From Rhizobium sp. WSM4643 (GTDB lineage: Bacteria; Pseudomonadota; Alphaproteobacteria; Rhizobiales; Rhizobiaceae), in the NCBI RefSeq assembly GCF_025152745.1, contig NZ_CP104041.1, positions 372,001 to 436,000 of the forward strand: a DNA stretch of 64,000 nucleotides, given 5' to 3'. A model generated the notes under the pieces. It was not told the DNA's origin. It ran no database searches and was given only the letters and a program-made list of their open reading frames with translations. Numbering within the stretch: position 1 is the stretch's first letter; every line of letters begins with the position of its first letter. The position numbers and the translations under genes are program-made. Shown one piece after another: positions 61,725-64,000 of this stretch.

Positions 61725-62924
61725 TCAGTCGAAGAAGCCCGCATCCTCTTCCCTGAGATATCTCCTTGCCGCTTCTGCGTCGATATCGAGGCCCAGCCCC
61801 GGCGCTTCCAGCAGGTCCACCATGCTGTCCTTCACGATCTGCGGCGGCAAGCCGACGACCAGATCCTCCCACCAGGGGTCGGTGGCGCTCGGATATTCGA
61901 AGGCGACGTAATTTGCCGGCAAGGTGGCGCAGACATTGATCAACGCGCCGAGCCCCAGCAGGCCGTTGGCGGTGCCGTGCGGTGCCATCAGGATCGAGTG
62001 CATGTAGGCGTGCTCGGCGACCCATTTGAGCTCGGCAATACCGCCAATATCGGCTGGATCGGGGCCGATGACGCGTACCGCCTGCGTCTCGATCAGTTCC
62101 TTGAAATTGTGCCGCAGGTAGATCTGCTCACCAGTGTGGATCGGCGTCGAGGTGGAGGTTGTCAGTTCCCGATAGGCTTGCGGATTGACCCACGGCACGT
62201 AGTCGCCAGTCAGCATGTCCTCGAGCCACATCAAATTGTACTTCTCGACCGCGCGAGCGAACCTGATCGCATCGGGCAGCATCCAGCCCGGCCCGCAGTC
62301 GAGCGCCAGGCTGACTTTGTCACCCAGCACTTCCTTCATCGCGATCACGCAGTCGAGCATGTGATTGAAACCCCGCTCGCTGATCACGCCCTGATCCATG
62401 GCACCGTGATAGCCTGCCTTCTTCTGCGTCACGCCGTAGTGGAAGTCCTCGATGGTGTCTTTCATGTTGGAGTGGAACGAGATTCCTTGCTTGACCATGA
62501 AGAAGTTCTGCGGCTGCTCCATCATCCATTTGACGTCGGCGGCGTAATCCTCCGGCCGGTCGCCCGTGCGTTTCTGGCGGATCGAGCCGTTGTAGACGCG
62601 CACCTTGTCACGCACCTTGCCGCCGAGCAGTTTATAGGCGGGCACGCCCGCGGCCTTGCCGGCAATATCCCACAGCGCATGCTCAATAGCGCTCACCGCC
62701 GCGCCGTACGGCTTGAAAGAGCCGCGTTGGCGGATCTTCAGCATCACTCTCTCGACGTCGGTCGGGTCCTCGCCGATCAGCGCCTCGCGGAAATGCAGCA
62801 CAAAGGGCTTGAGGTAGGTCTTGGTGAATTCGACTTCGCCTAAGCCATAGAGGCCCTCGTCCGTCACGATGCGGACAATCGGGTGTTTGCCGATAACGGC
62901 ACAGCGGAGGTCGGTGATCTTCAT
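61725..62924 (-). CDS. Enolase-superfamily (mandelate racemase/muconate lactonising) sugar-acid dehydratase
   Basis: The protein has 399 residues from the ATG at 62924 (MKITDLRCAVIG); a longer frame runs into the upstream gene's end. The N-terminal capping domain and the barrel follow the mandelate racemase subgroup: AIEHALWDIAGKAAGVPAYKLLGG, then metal ligands in SLALDCGPGW (Asp), MWLEDM (Glu) and HTGEQIY (Glu), with the late His in MAPHGTANGLLG. This pattern resembles galactonate/mannonate dehydratase relatives. The upstream gene is a paralogue 16 bases away. The substrate cannot be fixed from sequence. Confidence 0.8.
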   Translation of the reverse strand: MKITDLRCAVIGKHPIVRIVTDEGLYGLGEVEFTKTYLKPFVLHFREALIGEDPTDVERVMLKIRQRGSFKPYGAAVSAIEHALWDIAGKAAGVPAYKLLGGKVRDKVRVYNGSIRQKRTGDRPEDYAADVKWMMEQPQNFFMVKQGISFHSNMKDTIEDFHYGVTQKKAGYHGAMDQGVISERGFNHMLDCVIAMKEVLGDKVSLALDCGPGWMLPDAIRFARAVEKYNLMWLEDMLTGDYVPWVNPQAYRELTTSTSTPIHTGEQIYLRHNFKELIETQAVRVIGPDPADIGGIAELKWVAEHAYMHSILMAPHGTANGLLGLGALINVCATLPANYVAFEYPSATDPWWEDLVVGLPPQIVKDSMVDLLEAPGLGLDIDAEAARRYLREEDAGFFD

Positions 62925-62940
62925 CTTCGGTTCTTTTGCC

Positions 62941-64000
62941 TCAGCTCCAGGTGCGATCCCAGGAATACTCATCGTCCCAGCGATCCGTAGGCTGCCAAAT
63001 GCCGGTGACGCCCGGCTGCAGGTGCTGCGAGATCACCTCGTCGATGACATCGTCAATCCCCAGGCCGGGCTTGTTCGGAACGGTGATAAAGCCGTCCTTC
63101 ACGAGTGGCTTGGGAAGGCCGGTGACGATATCGTCCCACCAGTCGACATCGACAGAGTGGTATTCGAGCGCCATGAAGTTTTCAGTCGCGGTCGCGACAT
63201 GGGCCGCGGCCATGGCGGCGATTGGACTCTCTGCCATGTGGATGGCCATGGCGACGCCATGGTCCTGCGCCATATCGCCGATCTTTTTGGTCTCGAGAAT
63301 GCCGCCGCTGGTGAGCAGGTCCGGGTGGATAATGGAGAGGCCGCCGCTCTTGAGCAGAGGCCCGAAGCCCTCCTTGAGATATATGTCCTCGCCGGTGCAG
63401 ATCGGCACCGTCGTGGCGTCCTGCAGTTGTCGGTATTGCTCAGTGTACTGCCATGGGATCACATCCTCGAGCCAGGCCGGCACGTATTTTTCAATTCGCC
63501 TGGCAAGGCGAATGCCGTTCTGCACTGAGATGTGGCCGATGTGATCGATGGCGAGCGGAATATCCATGCCGATGACTTCACGAACCTCGGCGATGTATTG
63601 TTCAAGGAAGTCGAGACCCTTGTCGGAAAAGTGGAGGCCGGTAAACGGGTGCGGGACGTTATGCAGATCGTACGCAGCGTTGCGGGCACGCCGCTCTTCA
63701 ATAGTCTTCAGCGGCCCGCGACTGGGACCGTTTCGGTATCCTTCTAGTGAGCCGGCAGGAAACACGACCGCACCGGGCACATCAGCGATCTGCATCAGCC
63801 CCAGATCCATCTTGAGGAAGGTGAATCCGAGCTCCATGCGCTGCTTGAGGCGCCTGCCGGTCTCGGTACCGCTCGGCACGGTGGCATCAGTATCGCAGTA
63901 GACGCGCACTTTCTCCCGAAACCGGCCGCCGAGCATCTGGTAGATCGGGACGCCATAGGCCTTGCCGGCAAGATCCCACAACGCGATTTCAACCGCCGAT
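62941..64000 (-). CDS. Second enolase-superfamily dehydratase-like protein, N-terminus beyond the window
   Basis: The frame is open to the window edge; 352 residues are visible, beginning in the capping domain (AVEIALWDLAGKAYGVPIYQMLGG). Barrel features are KMDLGLMQ, PLAIDHIGHISVQNG (Asp region), AWLEDVIPW (Glu), CTGEDIYL (Glu), then IHMAESPIAAMAAAHVATATENF. Compared with the downstream paralogue the late His motif differs (AIHMAESP instead of MAPHGTAN), so the two probably act on different substrates. The two genes form the 3' part of an operon that continues outside the window. Confidence 0.8.
   Translation of the reverse strand, partial: SAVEIALWDLAGKAYGVPIYQMLGGRFREKVRVYCDTDATVPSGTETGRRLKQRMELGFTFLKMDLGLMQIADVPGAVVFPAGSLEGYRNGPSRGPLKTIEERRARNAAYDLHNVPHPFTGLHFSDKGLDFLEQYIAEVREVIGMDIPLAIDHIGHISVQNGIRLARRIEKYVPAWLEDVIPWQYTEQYRQLQDATTVPICTGEDIYLKEGFGPLLKSGGLSIIHPDLLTSGGILETKKIGDMAQDHGVAMAIHMAESPIAAMAAAHVATATENFMALEYHSVDVDWWDDIVTGLPKPLVKDGFITVPNKPGLGIDDVIDEVISQHLQPGVTGIWQPTDRWDDEYSWDRTWS

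Overview
The window looks like accessory replicon DNA, most likely a plasmid, from a Rhizobium-type alphaproteobacterium. The evidence is high-GC coding with rhizobial-style proteins, a RIME-like palindromic repeat at 21824-21938, a PutR/PutA proline catabolism pair, two OpuA/ProU-type betaine importers and many specialised catabolic operons, each with its own local regulator. No tRNA, rRNA, CRISPR array or replication origin was recognised.

Layout. (1) 1-6.9 kb is a patchwork of foreign or decaying DNA: the N-terminus of an IS630-type transposase, a class III nucleotide cyclase, a truncated sulfite-oxidase-like gene, and a restriction-modification pair whose methyltransferase frame is interrupted by a TAG codon. 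(2) 7.0-12.8 kb is a hydroxycinnamate/coniferyl catabolism cluster: a divergent MarR regulator, an acyl-CoA synthetase, a hydroxycinnamoyl-CoA hydratase/lyase, an aryl-alcohol dehydrogenase and an aldehyde dehydrogenase. (3) 13-18.7 kb holds a membrane PAS-GGDEF protein, a YdeP-type molybdopterin oxidoreductase with a small winged-helix partner, and an AraC regulator, followed by about 1 kb without a recognisable gene.

(4) 19.8-47.9 kb is the centrepiece, a 28-kb island for betaine ('onium') catabolism. It has two betaine importers, an Stc2-like Rieske oxygenase with its reductase, an N-methylproline demethylase-like flavoprotein with an ETF, and a complete glutathione-dependent formaldehyde route (gfa, frmA, fghA) to deal with the formaldehyde released by N-demethylation. 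It also carries a set that resembles the 4-hydroxyproline pathway: a proline-racemase-family protein, an FAD oxidase, a DapA-family deaminase-like protein and an aldehyde dehydrogenase. Unexpectedly it also encodes relatives of two unrelated DMSP lyase families: a DddP-like M24 protein with every metal and catalytic position conserved, one DddL-like cupin with intact ligands, and a second DddL-like cupin that has lost most of them. TetR, GntR, GlxA/AraC and LysR regulators are placed at operon heads or ends, and perfect palindromic candidate operators precede the TetR, GntR and LysR genes. A plausible flow is proline betaine or hydroxyproline betaine to N-methyl(hydroxy)proline to (hydroxy)proline, then on to glutamate through PutA (57.9-61.6 kb) or to 2-oxoglutarate through the hydroxyproline-type set.

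(5) 47.9-53.1 kb contains an unusual hexapeptide acetyltransferase fused to a large helical domain, a GGDEF-EAL protein and a lone SAM methyltransferase. (6) 53.3-56.7 kb is a LysR regulator divergent from an MFS/SDR/cyclophilin-like operon. (7) 57-61.6 kb is putR, a small ORF and putA. (8) 61.7-64 kb has two tandem enolase-superfamily sugar-acid dehydratase-like genes, the second cut by the window edge.
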